Positions 20,884 through 34,550 of a stretch of 64,000 nt of DNA are shown here, piece after piece. Each line of letters begins with the position of its first letter. Within the stretch, counting starts at the first letter, position 1. Under the pieces are notes generated by a model. That model did no database searches and was not told the DNA's origin. It saw nothing but the letters and a program-made list of their open reading frames with translations. Origin of the DNA: Taiwanofungus camphoratus (taxonomy: Eukaryota; Basidiomycota; Agaricomycetes; Polyporales; Taiwanofungaceae); assembly GCA_003999685.1 (NCBI GenBank), contig CP021223.1, positions 1,612,001 to 1,676,000 of the forward strand. Reading direction: 5' to 3'. The position numbers and the translations under genes are program-made.

Positions 20884-23800
20884 ATGTTCCGGTTTACCCA
20901 TGAGACTTATGCTATGGACGACGTAGTCTCCGAGAAATCTGCCTCTGCTATAGCCTATCGTCGTCGGAGTATCCCACAAATTAATTCTGCGCCTAGTTCT
21001 TCTGTTTTTCTCTCTAGTCACTCTCAAGCAGCCCGGAGGCCTCCTTTAGCACCGCTCGACCCTCAGGCTACTACCGCAACATACAGTACTGTCCTTGACG
21101 ATCAGATGTCCATGTCATCCTCGTCGCCATCATTCCGTAGTTACACGCATTTGGACGCAGCACAGGACCGCGAGCGCGCCGCAGACCTTGCACGGTCCAA
21201 TATTTGCCGGCCCATTATCTCGAATCGTAATGCTGGCGATGATTCCACCCCTAATTTGCAGGGTGCGAGGAGACGATCCATTCCGAACCAGTACGTATTA
21301 CTCATGCATAAACCTTCGCGATCAATATGCCGATATTCCTTCTTTTATTAGCCTACAACCAACTAATGGTGCACGCTCCTCCGCCTCTCCAGCACGTTCG
21401 CTTCCTCGACATCCTAGTCACACATCTTCTGCGTCTGTGTCCTCTACTAGACGACCTTCCCTTCCGACCATTCGTCTTCAGCCGTCCGCGTCTACGCCCA
21501 TTGTATATCCTGCCGTAACAATAAGTGCTATGCCTTCCGCTGATTCTTACGCTAATCTGGACCTCGGTGTGGTGGGCACTGATGATCTCTATTCCAACTT
21601 ATCTTCTTTCACCTTCGGTTCTGTGCGACCGAGTCGTTCGGAGTATCTAGATCTGATCAGTCCTTTCGCTCCTGCCCCCGGGACTAGCAGTGCAGACCAC
21701 ACTCCACGACCTTCTGTATCTGGGCCCAGTTCTGGCGCTTCTTGCCAAAAGCCTCACGCGGGCTCTAAATCCCGTACGCCAAGGCTGCGGAGCAGAGACA
21801 TCGAAGATGACGGAGCAAGAGCCGATGATGAGGACGAGGACGAAGTCCAAAGGCAGCGCAGGGTAAAAATGCGCGCCATGAACGACGGCTCAAGACGACC
21901 TTCTCTACCGATTAATACTTACGCTCCCGAGAGATCAGGTTCACCCACGAAGGCCGGTTTTCCGAAAGGGTCTCAGCGTTCGCCTGCTGGAGCTAGTGAA
22001 GATGAGCACTCAGAAATAGACTCCGAATCTTGTATTACTTTCGGCGACGGCGAAGGAGACGGGGGAGATTTCGATACCGATGTCGAGTTTGACTTTCATC
22101 ACAATTCTATCACTCATGCTTTGCATGACCCAGAGATTTCCGACGCAGCTTCTCAGCATACGTTCGGAGGCAATTTTAGTCCTGATGCATATAGTTCGGG
22201 GGCCGCATCGGACGACAGAATACGCACCAGGGACGGCGATGATGACCACGGAAGGTCTGATTCACCTGTGATCTTCTCGCAGGCCGACCATGACGCGGAA
22301 AGCACTGAGTCCGCAGCGATAGTGGCAGCGTCTTCTCTCCAAGGGCGGAGAGGTAGTCTTCCATGGGATAAACTCGATGACGCAGCGGGTAGTGGCTCGA
22401 ATGCGAACAGGCTCCGCGAAGACAGCTTGGTAACAGTCACAGGAAGGGGATTAAGTCGTAGTCTCCATGACGAGTTTGCCACAAGACCTACTGAACTGTC
22501 TGACCAGGTGCAAGTTCAGCAATATCGCTTACGAGAAACGGATACTAGCGACAGCGGAGCTAGTGGTTCCAATGCGTATGAGGGATGGAATCTCGACTAT
22601 ATCCTAAAGGAGTCGCGTGCGGACGAGACTGGTTTGCGCCGCTCATGGTCCTCCGGTGCACCTTCGTGGATGGATGTTAGCGCAAAGGCTAGCCAACAGC
22701 GCGCCTCAGATAAGCACCTCGACCCGTCGACAGCCTTGGAGTTCTCAGGATGGGGCTTCCCGGTAACAGGCGGCGCGGGTCGTAGGCCGAGTGCTGTCAC
22801 TGTGGGGAGCTTTGGGGAGGACGCGTTCACCCGGCATGCACAGCGATTCGATCCCGAATACAATGAACGAGTAGCAGACTGGAGCTTCAAGCGAGAGCTG
22901 GCGGATGGTGCAGGCGCGGATGTTCCCGCCGGTGCGCGGTGGGTCGTGAGTACGGGCTCTGCGCGAATGGTTGCGCATGGTACGCAAGAGATTTGGAGGC
23001 AAGCATACGTAGGGCGGTTCAAAGTCGATAAAGTGCTCACGCGGCGTAAGTCATAGAATACTCTTGTATTGTACACCAGGAAACTGATTACTGACATTCT
23101 GTGCTACCACAGAGGAGGATCCGTCCAAGCCACATTCGCAACGTGTCAACGTTCGCCATATTACTGACCCATACTCTAAAGGCAATACCAATGGCGGGCC
23201 ACTCTCTGTCGTTCATAAGCATTCGCGTGCTATCGCGTTCTCCATTTTTCGCCGATATGGACTATTTAACAACCGCGGTAATGCGCGGAGCGGCACTTTT
23301 GCGCTGAATACTAGTGGGAGCATTCTTCTCGCGACGAGGAGGGTTCAAGAACAGTACACAAGTACGCGCACGACAAGCCAATTGAAATCTTATGGGCTGC
23401 TCAAAGAAGGGGATAGCGGCTCTCGTGGCCAAGTCAACAGTACAGGTGATGGTGAACCTTATCAGGGCAGTGTCGACTACTCAAGGGACCGGAGAGAAGG
23501 AGAGAGATCGAAGAAGGATAAGGGGAAGGAGTCTGCATCTGACACGAGTACCTCTAGTCAAGGGACCAGCGTCGGGAGTGTCTCGAGCCGGACCACCGAT
23601 GAAGAGCGTACACTGCCTGCAAAGCCATATCATGTGTCCCCTGCGGTATCTGTCCCAGTCTCTCCAACAGTTACGGAGACAGAGTGTGCATTGAGCGCCT
23701 ACTCATCTGCGTCAGGCTCCGTGTCCACGGCGCAAGAATCCACGGAAGACCCCTCTATTTCCCTGAAATTAGGATACTCATCTTCCGAAGACCACCCGTC

Positions 23801-24944
23801 CCACCAGCTTTCGCCTTCTTCACGTGCTCCTCTACGCGGAGATGTCATGGACGTGGATGATGTCGACCAGAACCCCCCTCGCACTTCACATGCAGAGGCT
23901 TTCGCGACTCTCGATTCGAATACACTCGAGTACTTTCGTGGAAGGACTGAGCAGCGTTCACCTGAGCATGACTCAACTCATTCGAGAAATATAGCGGAAC
24001 GCCTGAGACGAAGGCTGCTCGGACAGACTGCCGTCAAGGTCACATCGAAGCCTCCATCAGGTCCCCCATCTGCTGCATTAGAAGGTCACTATACTCCACC
24101 TTGGATGACAATGGCTCCCAGATCCAAACAAGAGGAGCGTGAACGGGTGATCCAGACCTTAAGCGAGTCCTTCAAGGATGTAGGCCTGTTGCCTTCCTTT
24201 AGAACAAGCAAAAATGCAGGAAAGAGTAGGCGCTCTCGACCTAATGATTCCGAGGATAGTGTCTTTGCGAACATTCCTTCTGACTCGCTTCACATGCTTC
24301 TACCTCTGTGGCCTGGCGAAACCGACCCAGCACACACTGTTGAAGGTGAAAGTCCCTCCACATATTCTCTCCCTCTCGAAGAACGGCATTATCTGCTCGT
24401 GTACTACGTGCCTTTCGATGAACAGAAGGAGAACGGCAAGAAGAAGCAGGAGCAGAATAAGAAGAGATCGAGGTCTGGTTCACACGCTACCTCGAGCTCA
24501 TCAACGCCTGTCAACCACTCAAAGACAATCTCGCTGACGAGTTTCCGTGTTTGCGCACAACTCGTCTCCTATCACGATCTTCTTGGTACGGGCGTGAAAC
24601 TCCCGATCGAGGGGATATCAATCACAGGTTCAATGTCAGAGGCCATGAAATATCTACCGTCGCCTTCCGTTCGTGAAAAGAGGGCTATAGTCATTGGCAT
24701 CTGCAGCGGACGCCAGAAGGGAATGGAGTTTATTCCCGAAGGCCTTGTGAAGCTAGACTTGTGCTTGGCTTTACCCTCGCCTAGCACGGAGCTGATCCCC
24801 CCTTCATGTGAAGCCGATGAGCCGGAGCCTGTCTACGAGCTCACTCCGATTGGCAGGGCCGCTGTGGAAATGGCTTGGTTAGGTTGCTTGGCTATGACGA
24901 GCTTCGGGCCGGAGTCACAACCTCCGGGGAAAACAATCTCTTAG
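20884..24944 (+). CDS. Large unrecognised protein, mostly disordered, with two conserved-looking blocks
   Basis: Three exons are inferred: 20884 to about 21291, about 21353 to 23044, and about 23114 to 24944, giving roughly 1300 residues. The joins are NH|LQPTNGARSS and TRR|QEDPSKPHSQ. The start is MFRFTHE (20884), with MDDVV (20914) as an alternative; both follow a CT-rich tract. Residues 1 to about 500 are low-complexity Ser/Pro/Asp. Around 22560-23340 there is an ordered-looking block (ARWVVSTGSARMVAHGTQEIWRQ, AYVGRFKVDKVLTRR, VNVRHITDPYSKG, HSRAIAFSIFRRYGLF, SILLATRRVQEQYTST). A second block near the C-terminus reads LPLEERHYLLVYYVPFDEQ, KTISLTSFRVCAQLVSYHDLLG and YELTPIGRAAVEMAWLGCLAM. 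These blocks look conserved in character, but I cannot assign a family. No membrane segment or catalytic motif is evident. Confidence 0.75.
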
Positions 24945-25287
24945 TTGCATACATTTATTTTCAAGGCGATGTCCTTTCCATGTTCGATTTCTCCTACCCG
25001 TGCTACTCTAAGTCATATATACCCTTCACATTTGTATACATTTAGTTTCGCACATGCCTCTTGCTACTGTTTTCATAGGTGATACGATGTTTTTGGTATA
25101 GAATTTGTATGTAGCTAAGTTTCATTCAATGCAAAACTGTCATCTCAATCCTTAGACGGTGTTTTCTGTCAAGAGGACAGGACTGGATGAGTAGAGCAAT
25201 GTGATTTGACATGCAATAAATTACTGGCCCCTGGGGCCGAAGGTAGACGTGAGAGTACAACATTATAGTCTCGATGGTATCGATACA
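24945..25287. other. Convergent 3' spacer
   Basis: A 343-bp AT-rich spacer between two convergent genes. It presumably contains both polyadenylation regions. Nothing else was seen. Confidence 0.5.
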
Positions 25288-27458
25288 CTATTCCAGCCAA
25301 GGATCCAAGAATAATCTAATCCCTACAATCCTCCCTACAATGCCCCACGTTGCTAGAATAAGCAAACACAAGCAGAATCCCAGGAGGCGTACCTCTTCTC
25401 CGGCAGGGCTGCTCTCGAAAAGCAGCTCTAACCATCCCTTCCGCACAACGTCAGGGTGCCCACTCGGTCGCAGCTCGCATACCCAGCGCCGGGTCCATCC
25501 CCCACCGCTGGCGTGCCAGCTTGTGCCCGTACCCATGCACAGCACGTCCGCGAGACCCCTCACGGTGCGCCATACAAATCCGCTGCCATCGCCCCACAGG
25601 GCAGCGCGCCACTCGCATACAGAAAGGCTAATAGGTATGCCATGAGAGTCGCACACGAGCTCAAACAAGCCTGTCTCGAGGGGAGGAGGAAGAGGAAGGG
25701 CAGGAATATATGCTGGGATGAAGGAAATCGAGAAGCGAGTTAGGCGAGGGTTCGTAAGCGCCAAACGCGAGGCTCCAGCATAAATGGGCTCTTCGCCATG
25801 AAACTTGACTATAGTCAGCGCCAACGTGCGCAGACGAGAGAGCTTTCGGAGGGAGCGAGAGAACGACTCCTGGAGAAGGACAGCACGAGTGAACTCGTGG
25901 ATAATATCTGCATAAGATAGGAATTTGGACGCACAAGATAGAACGAAGGCTTTGAGGTGCAAACAAGGTCAAGATGAAGTAGCTGCGGACATGAAGCAAC
26001 AATCGTACGGAAAACACCGTTGCTATCATACCCGTTGTGTAGAGCAAACGTGATCTTCAGCGATGTCAGTGCATGCAAGTCCATCAACACACGCGAGATC
26101 GCGAGAGGCGTCAGTTCGCGCATCTGCATCGGCTCCAAAAAAGAGACGTGCCGCAGTGTCTTCGCCAGCGGCGTCGAGTGGGACAAGGCCTGCCCCTGCC
26201 CCTGTTGGGCGTTCTGGTTGGGAACGACGACGATGTCCTGCCGCCTATCTATGAGCGCCCTTAGATGGTCCAGCGAACCACTAAACTCCGTCAGGCGGGG
26301 AAGAGCACTCGGATTGAGACCTGCGAGGTCAAGCGGATGAACGTTCGTGGGCCCAAGAATGTGCAGGCCCTCAAGGGTAGGGTGCTCCTCGAGAAAGGCG
26401 AAAAGAGGCTCCGAAATGATACCGTTCAGCGCAGGCGACAGACCAAACTCCACGTCGCCTATGGTAAGCGTTCGGAGGCGATGCCATCTAGCACTACGAA
26501 TCCGCCCTGCGTCAGAGGGCTCAATGAAAGTTCCCGCGATGACAAGCGACTCGAGGTCAGGGCAGCGCAGAATGAGCATGTCCCAAAGCCGAGTGAAGAC
26601 AGGCGCGCTTTCTATTTTCTCGATTAGCCAGGACCCTATATGCAAAAAAAGGGGGAATACCGCGTGAGGGAACATGGAGCTGGTGGGCGTAGAACCCATC
26701 TTTGAACGTTAGAGAAAAGCCTATCAGGTCGTTGAATTTAAATAACTACACTCATGTTGAATCTGACTGACAGAAGGAGGAATCAAAACGCTGCGCACAT
26801 GGCTATTTGGACGAGGCAAGAAGCATCCGAAGGTGGTCCCGATACGCCGTAGGTACGGGCACCTGAAAAGCAACTAATCAACAGATGAGCACTGGATCAG
26901 TTTTGGACCACACGCACTGGAGGCGCAAGTCTGCCCACATCCTGTCATCAGGAAGCATATCCTCCCCATCCCACTCAAAGACTTGCAGGACGTCCAAGCG
27001 CCTTGCAGCAGCCGCTACTAAACGTGATACAGTTCCTGCATTGTCCCAAGCTCTCAGAAGCTTCCTCCGTTTACGATTGGGCAACTTCTCGGGGCGCACG
27101 ACGAGCTTCTGGACGTGTCTTGCAATTTCTGGACATCTCTGGAACATGCCCAGCGTTGCCTCGCATTGAGCGGGACCTTGTAGCTCGACGGAGGCATAGA
27201 CTGCTGGTATCACTTTGCAATAGACTTTCCATGACTGCGAGTACGATTAGCACCGGTTTAATAATATACGTAAAGATTAGCTCTTACCGCTAGACCGAAA
27301 TGCAAAATGTCAGACAACGTGGAGAGGTAGGATACGACCTCCAAGAGCACATCTGCTGATACTGAATGTAGCGGCGAAGGAGATGAGCACCGCGACCAGC
27401 TGCCAGCTGTGCTTAACAGGCGGTGGAACGGGGTTACAGTGGCTTCAACATCTCGCAT
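25288..27458 (-). CDS. F-box/LRR-like protein with a C-terminal membrane segment
   Basis: The N-terminal exon reads MRDVEATVTPFHRLL, then VSADVLLEVVSYLSTLSDILHFGLAV, an F-box-like helix pair. After an intron comes VIPAVYASVELQGPAQCEATLGMF, the usual continuation in Agaricomycete F-box proteins. The middle contains irregular leucine-rich repeats (LRCPDLESLVIAGTF, WHRLRTLTIGDVEF, LEEHPTLEGLHILG, TLRHVSFLEP, LTSLKITFAL, CPQLLHLDLVC, LSRLRTLALTIVKF, NPRLTRFSISF). Unusually, the last 30 residues are strongly hydrophobic (LLGFCLCLLILATWGIVGRIVGI) and end RLFLDPWLE, suggesting a tail anchor. The function in SCF-type ubiquitylation is inferred from the F-box; the substrate is unknown. At least three introns are present. 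Confidence 0.7.
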
Positions 27459-28673
27459 GATAGTGGTATAAGTAAAAGGTTACGAATGAATGTGCAGGAT
27501 TGTTAGACTACATATACACCGACATCGGACACATCAATGTAACACTAGATGGGGTAACCACCGAGTCATCCGCTACACCAACTCACACTATTGTGTGACA
27601 CCATTTTGAGAATGGACCAGTATTTGAGAATGGCTATAATATTGCAAACTCTCCCTGTGACATTCTCAAGATCAGATGTTGTCTAAAATAGTCTAGAAAA
27701 TCATGCAACACAGCTGTGTTCTCTGATTTTAAAGAGAGGGGTGTGCGTAGAGAATAAGTTCAATAAGAGTGTCAGAAAAATTTTGCCCAATCACCATTCT
27801 TCTACCCTCTTGCCTCATCCCAAACCATGGCCAATCAGTTCTTGCACTTGTGTCTACCTCAAGGACACTGTAACATAAAATCTCACTATTTTTTCAAAGC
27901 TTATCGTAGGGACGATGGGTGTACAGCAGCAGATGTGTCGCTGTGCGTTACAATCCACGAGTGAGAGTGACACTTCCCCAATCTGGATTTGAACTCCGCC
28001 AGCAGATGCACTTTGTCGACGCGTTATTCTTGCAGGCGGCTGCCCCAAAGCCGCGTCGGAGCTTCATTGCGGCACCGTCCCGGCATGGTGACTCTTCGTG
28101 ACATTCCTCGGAAGAATCTTCAAATACTAGTCCCTCCACCGGAATGTCCTCAAGCACCTCACCGTGAAGATAATTGAAAATGTAAGTACATGGCCATGTA
28201 GCCAGGATCCATAACCACACAATGACACTTCTCCGAGAGCAATCTGTTCAGTCGTTGTGGAGCTAAAAATTGAACGGCGGAAATCTTCAAAAGCTGGTAA
28301 TTGATAGTATAGCTAGCGAGAAACGGAATTTTACAGGCGAAAGCCTCCGAATGGACATTGTTCCCGCCGCTATTTTCGATTTCCAACGCAGCGAACATTC
28401 AAGCATGGAGACCATCGCATGAGTCCGATGTGTGAGCCGTTGCACGAGACTATGACACTTGCACATTGACGTGAGGAGAACAACATTACATGAAGCAGAG
28501 CAGCAGACATGGCAACCACACCCAATACACCCCAACTACCCCGCTGGGACTGTCTGCGATTATACAATGTTCTAATACCTAGAGGCGTGATGAGTAAGAT
28601 ACCATTGCGGTCGAAAAGCAACAATTAGGCGCGATAAAGTAAAGTGGAGTATCAATGTGATTAAGGTATGTGA
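27459..28673. other. Spacer between F-box/LRR gene and PRMT1
   Basis: About 1.2 kb, AT-rich at the left. No gene could be supported: minus-strand frames around 27948-28624 are short and lack a clear ATG-plus-intron structure. A perfect 6+6 palindrome (TCACAC-TATT-GTGTGA) lies at 27583-27598. Confidence 0.4.
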
Positions 28674-30351
<1,678 letters not shown>

Positions 30352-30690
30352 AGTCTATACAATTGCGGTATCAATTCAAGATAACCGAAGCGGATGCAGG
30401 GAAGTCTAGCCTGCGACTTTGACGGACGGAGAGAAAGAGACCAGACGACTCGTATACCGCCAAGGCAAGTGTACAAAAATGAAAAATATCGGTGCACGTG
30501 GTCTGTCGATCAGATACCTCAACACGTCTAATTAAGGTAAATCACGTGTATTGGACACTGCCCCCTGCTCCCGCGTCGGGTCTGTCCTATGCCGCAGCCT
30601 CTCTTCCGCAGCTCCAAGTCGGCTCGGCCTTGACGCTCACTGCCGCTGTGCAGCCTACAAAAGCGCAGCTCTCCCACCACTCGAGACACC
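30352..30690. promoter_or_regulatory. Bidirectional promoter, HMT1 / BRI3-like gene
   Basis: A 339-bp interval between divergent ATG codons. Both promoters must be here or overlap the genes. No specific site was assigned. Confidence 0.5.
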
Positions 30691-31342
30691 ATGATTATAG
30701 ACCCGTCGAACACGAAGATGGTGCGTGCTGCACACATCTACCTTCAAGCATACCCAGAAGGTACTGACCAGATGCGACATTCACAGTCTGTACCCGCCGA
30801 TCAGAATGCGCAGGAAGCGCAAGATCCCCCGTCATACGATTCTGCTATAAGGGACATTTGTTAGTTCTTGTTTCATCTCATTGGGGTCGTACATTGATAG
30901 AGAGCTATCACAGCCTCAGGTCCCTTTGTTCCGAGTGGGACGAGCAAAGTAGACAACATCAAGGTACCTCCACAAGCCCCTGGACCGTACCCAAATTCTG
31001 GTGCAGGTCCTATTGCGCAGTCCCCTCCCATACCCGCTACCGTCTATAACTATGTCAACCCCGTCACTCATGAGCACATTGTATCACTACTTCCACCAGA
31101 CCACCCTCAGATGGTTTGCCTGCAACAAGGTGGGCATGTACCTCGTGCACGATTTGGCCTTCTCGGTAAGTTCGCATATATAAATTGTCGCATTCTGTTT
31201 CCACACAACCTTATCTTCACCATCTGTAGGCATTCTTGCTGCAATTTTCTGGTTTCCTCTTGGAGTCGGATGTTGCTTGCTTGATCGGAAGGTTCAATGC
31301 GAACGTTGCGGCATCGTCCTCGATGAGGGCTTGTGCGGGTGA
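30691..31342 (+). CDS. Small BRI3-like membrane protein
   Basis: Four exons, 30691-30720, 30787-30859, 30914-31165 and 31230-31342, sum to 468 nt (155 residues). The N-terminal half is Pro-rich and contains a PPSY motif (DPPSYDSAI), which in such proteins recruits WW-domain (Nedd4/Rsp5-type) ubiquitin ligases. Then follow SLLPPDHPQMVCLQQGGHVPRARFG, a hydrophobic segment (ILAAIFWFPLGVGCCLL), and a short Cys-rich tail with CERCG and a terminal GLCG. This order (Pro-rich, membrane segment, CxxC) matches the brain-protein-I3 family and recalls LITAF-like endosomal proteins. A late endosomal or vacuolar location is inferred. It is divergent from HMT1. Confidence 0.78.
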
Positions 31343-32275
31343 TCAACTTGAGTTGTTCAGTGGTTTCGTACGATTAATGCACTATCCGTAATGCGGACTT
31401 GCCATAGTATCATGTAATTTGTGCATGCTTTAGAAATTCTGTATTTATCCCATCTGGTAACATGTAAATCTGGTATTCTATCTTTGTCTTCGTTAATTCA
31501 TCATGATATACGAAGGTACATGCGCGTGCAGATAATTGAGTATGTGAAAGATTGCAAGCAAGAACAGACCGTATTGGCAATACTCTGCAATACTGTCGAC
31601 ATCCTCCGCATGCAATCTAGCTTATCGCTGCCCTGATTACGGAGTGCAGTGATGATACGAAAGTTACGCTTAAGTTATACGGTTCTCTGAGTGAATACTC
31701 TCATGCTCGTTTCTCCAGTCAGTCAACGCTGCTCTTCGTGACACCAATAGAAAATGATCCTTAGCTATTGAATTTTGACTTGTTCAGCAACGATGCAGTG
31801 GACTATGTTTCACTACCGGATGGCGAGCGCGAAGACCAACCTAACCAGAAGGCACTATCCTCATGAGTGTGTGTATGGCTCAGATACAAAAATGATTAGA
31901 GCAGATTATCCTTCATCATTCCGGATTTCCGTGACCTGTGCGGTAACACAAGCTCGCACTAGCGATATGGCAGCCAGTGGACACGATCGCCTGATAGTGC
32001 ACAAGACGCGATCATGCGACGAATCATGGACACAGGTGAAAGCTAGATCCCGGCACACCTTATCCCTTCCTCTGGAATCTGGACGTGTAAGAGGGTTGAG
32101 AAAACAGTTTGATAATTTACTGAGCAATCCTCACGGGATACGAGTTATGGCAGCGATCTTTGAGTCGGATGCCAACTGGTAATCAGCGCGCTTCACCAGG
32201 GTTTATCATCAATCATGTCAAGGACCACCAGATATCCAATCATGACCACATATTTAACAGAGCGATACGTCATTT
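31343..32275. other. Convergent spacer without a supported gene
   Basis: About 930 bp between convergent genes. A 135-codon frame at 31775-32182 exists but shows no family resemblance or plausible gene structure. Confidence 0.4.
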
Positions 32276-33703
32276 TCAGAAAAGCATACCACAGTAACCG
32301 CAGGTTTTCAATGATTTACAACCCTGGGGGCAATTCGCTTTCTGAGCCATCGTGACTAAACCCATAATAAATGAGACGAGAACCCCGCTGCTGTGCGGTA
32401 GGTCGCCTTGAGATACGTTTTGGATCCACGTAGGTAAATCAGCGATCCCTCCGGATTGGAGGCCTTTGCTACACAAATATTCCACTTCAATTTGGCAGAC
32501 TTCAGGATACCTGTTCCAACCATGACGATGAGCAGTCATGACGCTCTTGGAGGGAGGAATAACCTTGACGTAAATCTCGAGAACAATTCCCTCAGTATGT
32601 TTTTGCTGGACAATTTCGACTGAATATCCTTCAGTGCAAGCTCTTTCAAGGTTTGCATATTATACTATAAACTCGTCTATATCAGGGGCTTGTCAACTCG
32701 AGGTCACAAAAATACCTTGTCTGCCAATCGATACATTGACTTCGGGGAGCATGAAGGAAGCTGATTTGCATCTTCTCCTGCGACATGTTTTTTGTTGATG
32801 TCCTGTGATCTAAGAGGGGCGAACGCGATTTCCCCTGTGTATGTATACAAGGTGAACGTTTGCCATCTGTCCAAAAAATGCATATGTAAAAAGTAAACGC
32901 TGTCTGTGCTCGTGCAGGTCAACTCACGTCTTGAAAGCGATGTCCTTCACAAACACCACTCGACCTGAATTTGTGGTCGTCGCCTCGTTCAAAGGGTATG
33001 AACTTCCTGTTGGGGCTAAAGTGCTCGGGCCAGGCGAGATTTCGCCCTGTTTATCTCGGTCATCAAATTGAGGGGATGACAAGTGGTACATACTTTCTCA
33101 GTTTCTTGCGTGTCTATGTGGAGCGCGGCCTCCTGGTCAATACTTGAATCGTAGCTTTCACTCCATGTTACTATTCCAGTCTGATGGAATCCTTGGACTT
33201 CATCCTCTATCTCTTCATCGTCGAGGTCACTATCAGATTCATAACCGTACGCGTCGATGGACAGCTCTTCATCAGAGCGAGTGCAGGCATCTAAATTTGT
33301 AACAATGCTCTCTGAAAATCCTCCAGACAGCACTATAGTGTCGCAGTATTATGCCGCGCTACGTAAACGTTAGATCAACGGCAAATACAGTATCTGACTT
33401 ACGGTGCTTAAAATGGGACGATGCAGTCTTCAAGAAGGCACTACTGGCGAACACTGGGCGCGATCTGGTGACCACTCCAGAGCGTGTGCGCAGAGAAAAT
33501 AAGTCAAACCTGGTATCGATGAAATCTTTACCAGTGAGCGAAGATATGAAAAATGATTGGATTATCTTTTTCTTGGTAATATCTGTGTGTGATGGAAAGA
33601 ACGCGCTTCGTATAGGGAGGGATATTGGCTGGGCCTCAGCAGCATCACATTCATCCTCACCCTTCCGGCTGCCCCCCTTCTTTTTTGCTTTAGACGCCGA
33701 CAT
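32276..33703 (-). CDS. BTB/POZ domain protein
   Basis: An Agaricomycete-type BTB protein. It begins MSASKAKKKGGSRKGED with a basic, disordered start. An acidic linker follows (AYGYESDSDLDDEEIEDEVQ). The second half of the BTB fold reads WQTFTLYTYTGEIAFAPLRSQ, then CSPKSMYRLADKV. The C-terminal region has IEVEYLCSKG, LPTWIQNVSQGDLPHSSGVLVS and a Cys-rich end (CPQGCKSLKTCGYCGMLF) that could bind a metal. BTB domains dimerise and often act as Cullin-3 adaptors; that role is inferred. The gene is cut by several introns, including ones flanking the LRSQ exon. The ATG at 33703 starts the first long exon. Confidence 0.8.
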
Positions 33704-34550
33704 ACAGTGCTAGAGTCAAGTTCGGGATGCAGGAGTAGTAGTATCAATCATTCTTATATACGGACGCGCAGGGGTCTAAGCCATGGCCATCATTGGTTAC
33801 GTACCGTATCTGCAGCACGAGGTCAAGGCGAGGCCACATCATACTTCCGAATCATTGCAAACAGCAGGTGATGGAAGTATAGAGACATTACGCCAGCTTG
33901 CAAGGGCATCCTCATTCAACAGAGACACGTGCCGTTCCCAAGGTGAAGTTCAAAGAACATTGGTTCAATAGTCAAGTGTACCACAAGTGACGCTAGAGTC
34001 TGGACAAGGAATGCACGTTGGCCCACCCCTCCGACATCCGCCATAGATCGCCTGAAAGAAAAGTGCGAGGCCTTAAACGATTTTACGACCGCAGTAGTTA
34101 CCTAAATAAACCTTCCCGGCCTGCACCGAACTATTCCAATACTTGGCTCAGGGCTGAAGCCTGGATCCCCTCCTAACTATCACGTCCCAATGCTCGGCTA
34201 ATGGTTATTGATCAAGCACAAACATTCCTCTAGCTTGGGAGCATGGTCAGTTGGCGGGATTGAGGACGACCCATGCGATAACGTTTATTGATTCCATGGC
34301 TTCGGCATGGCGTTGTTTAAGACGCAAATACCCCAAGCATTCCGAAGTCCGTACGGGCATCGCCGATGAGTGACTGGCACATATCCATGACCCCATTCTG
34401 CTTTGGGGTTGAGGAACATCCGTGAAGGCCATGTCTCAGACGACGGACAATGTCCAGAAGACATAGTGCAAGCGTCGCACTAAACATGGAATCCAGAATC
34501 GGGGTATGAGATCGATTTGGCCATTTCATCATATCGCTCGAGGCACTGCG
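33704..34550. other. Spacer between BTB gene and DUO1
   Basis: About 850 bp with no supported gene. Short frames on the minus strand around 34247-34532 look spurious. Confidence 0.4.
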
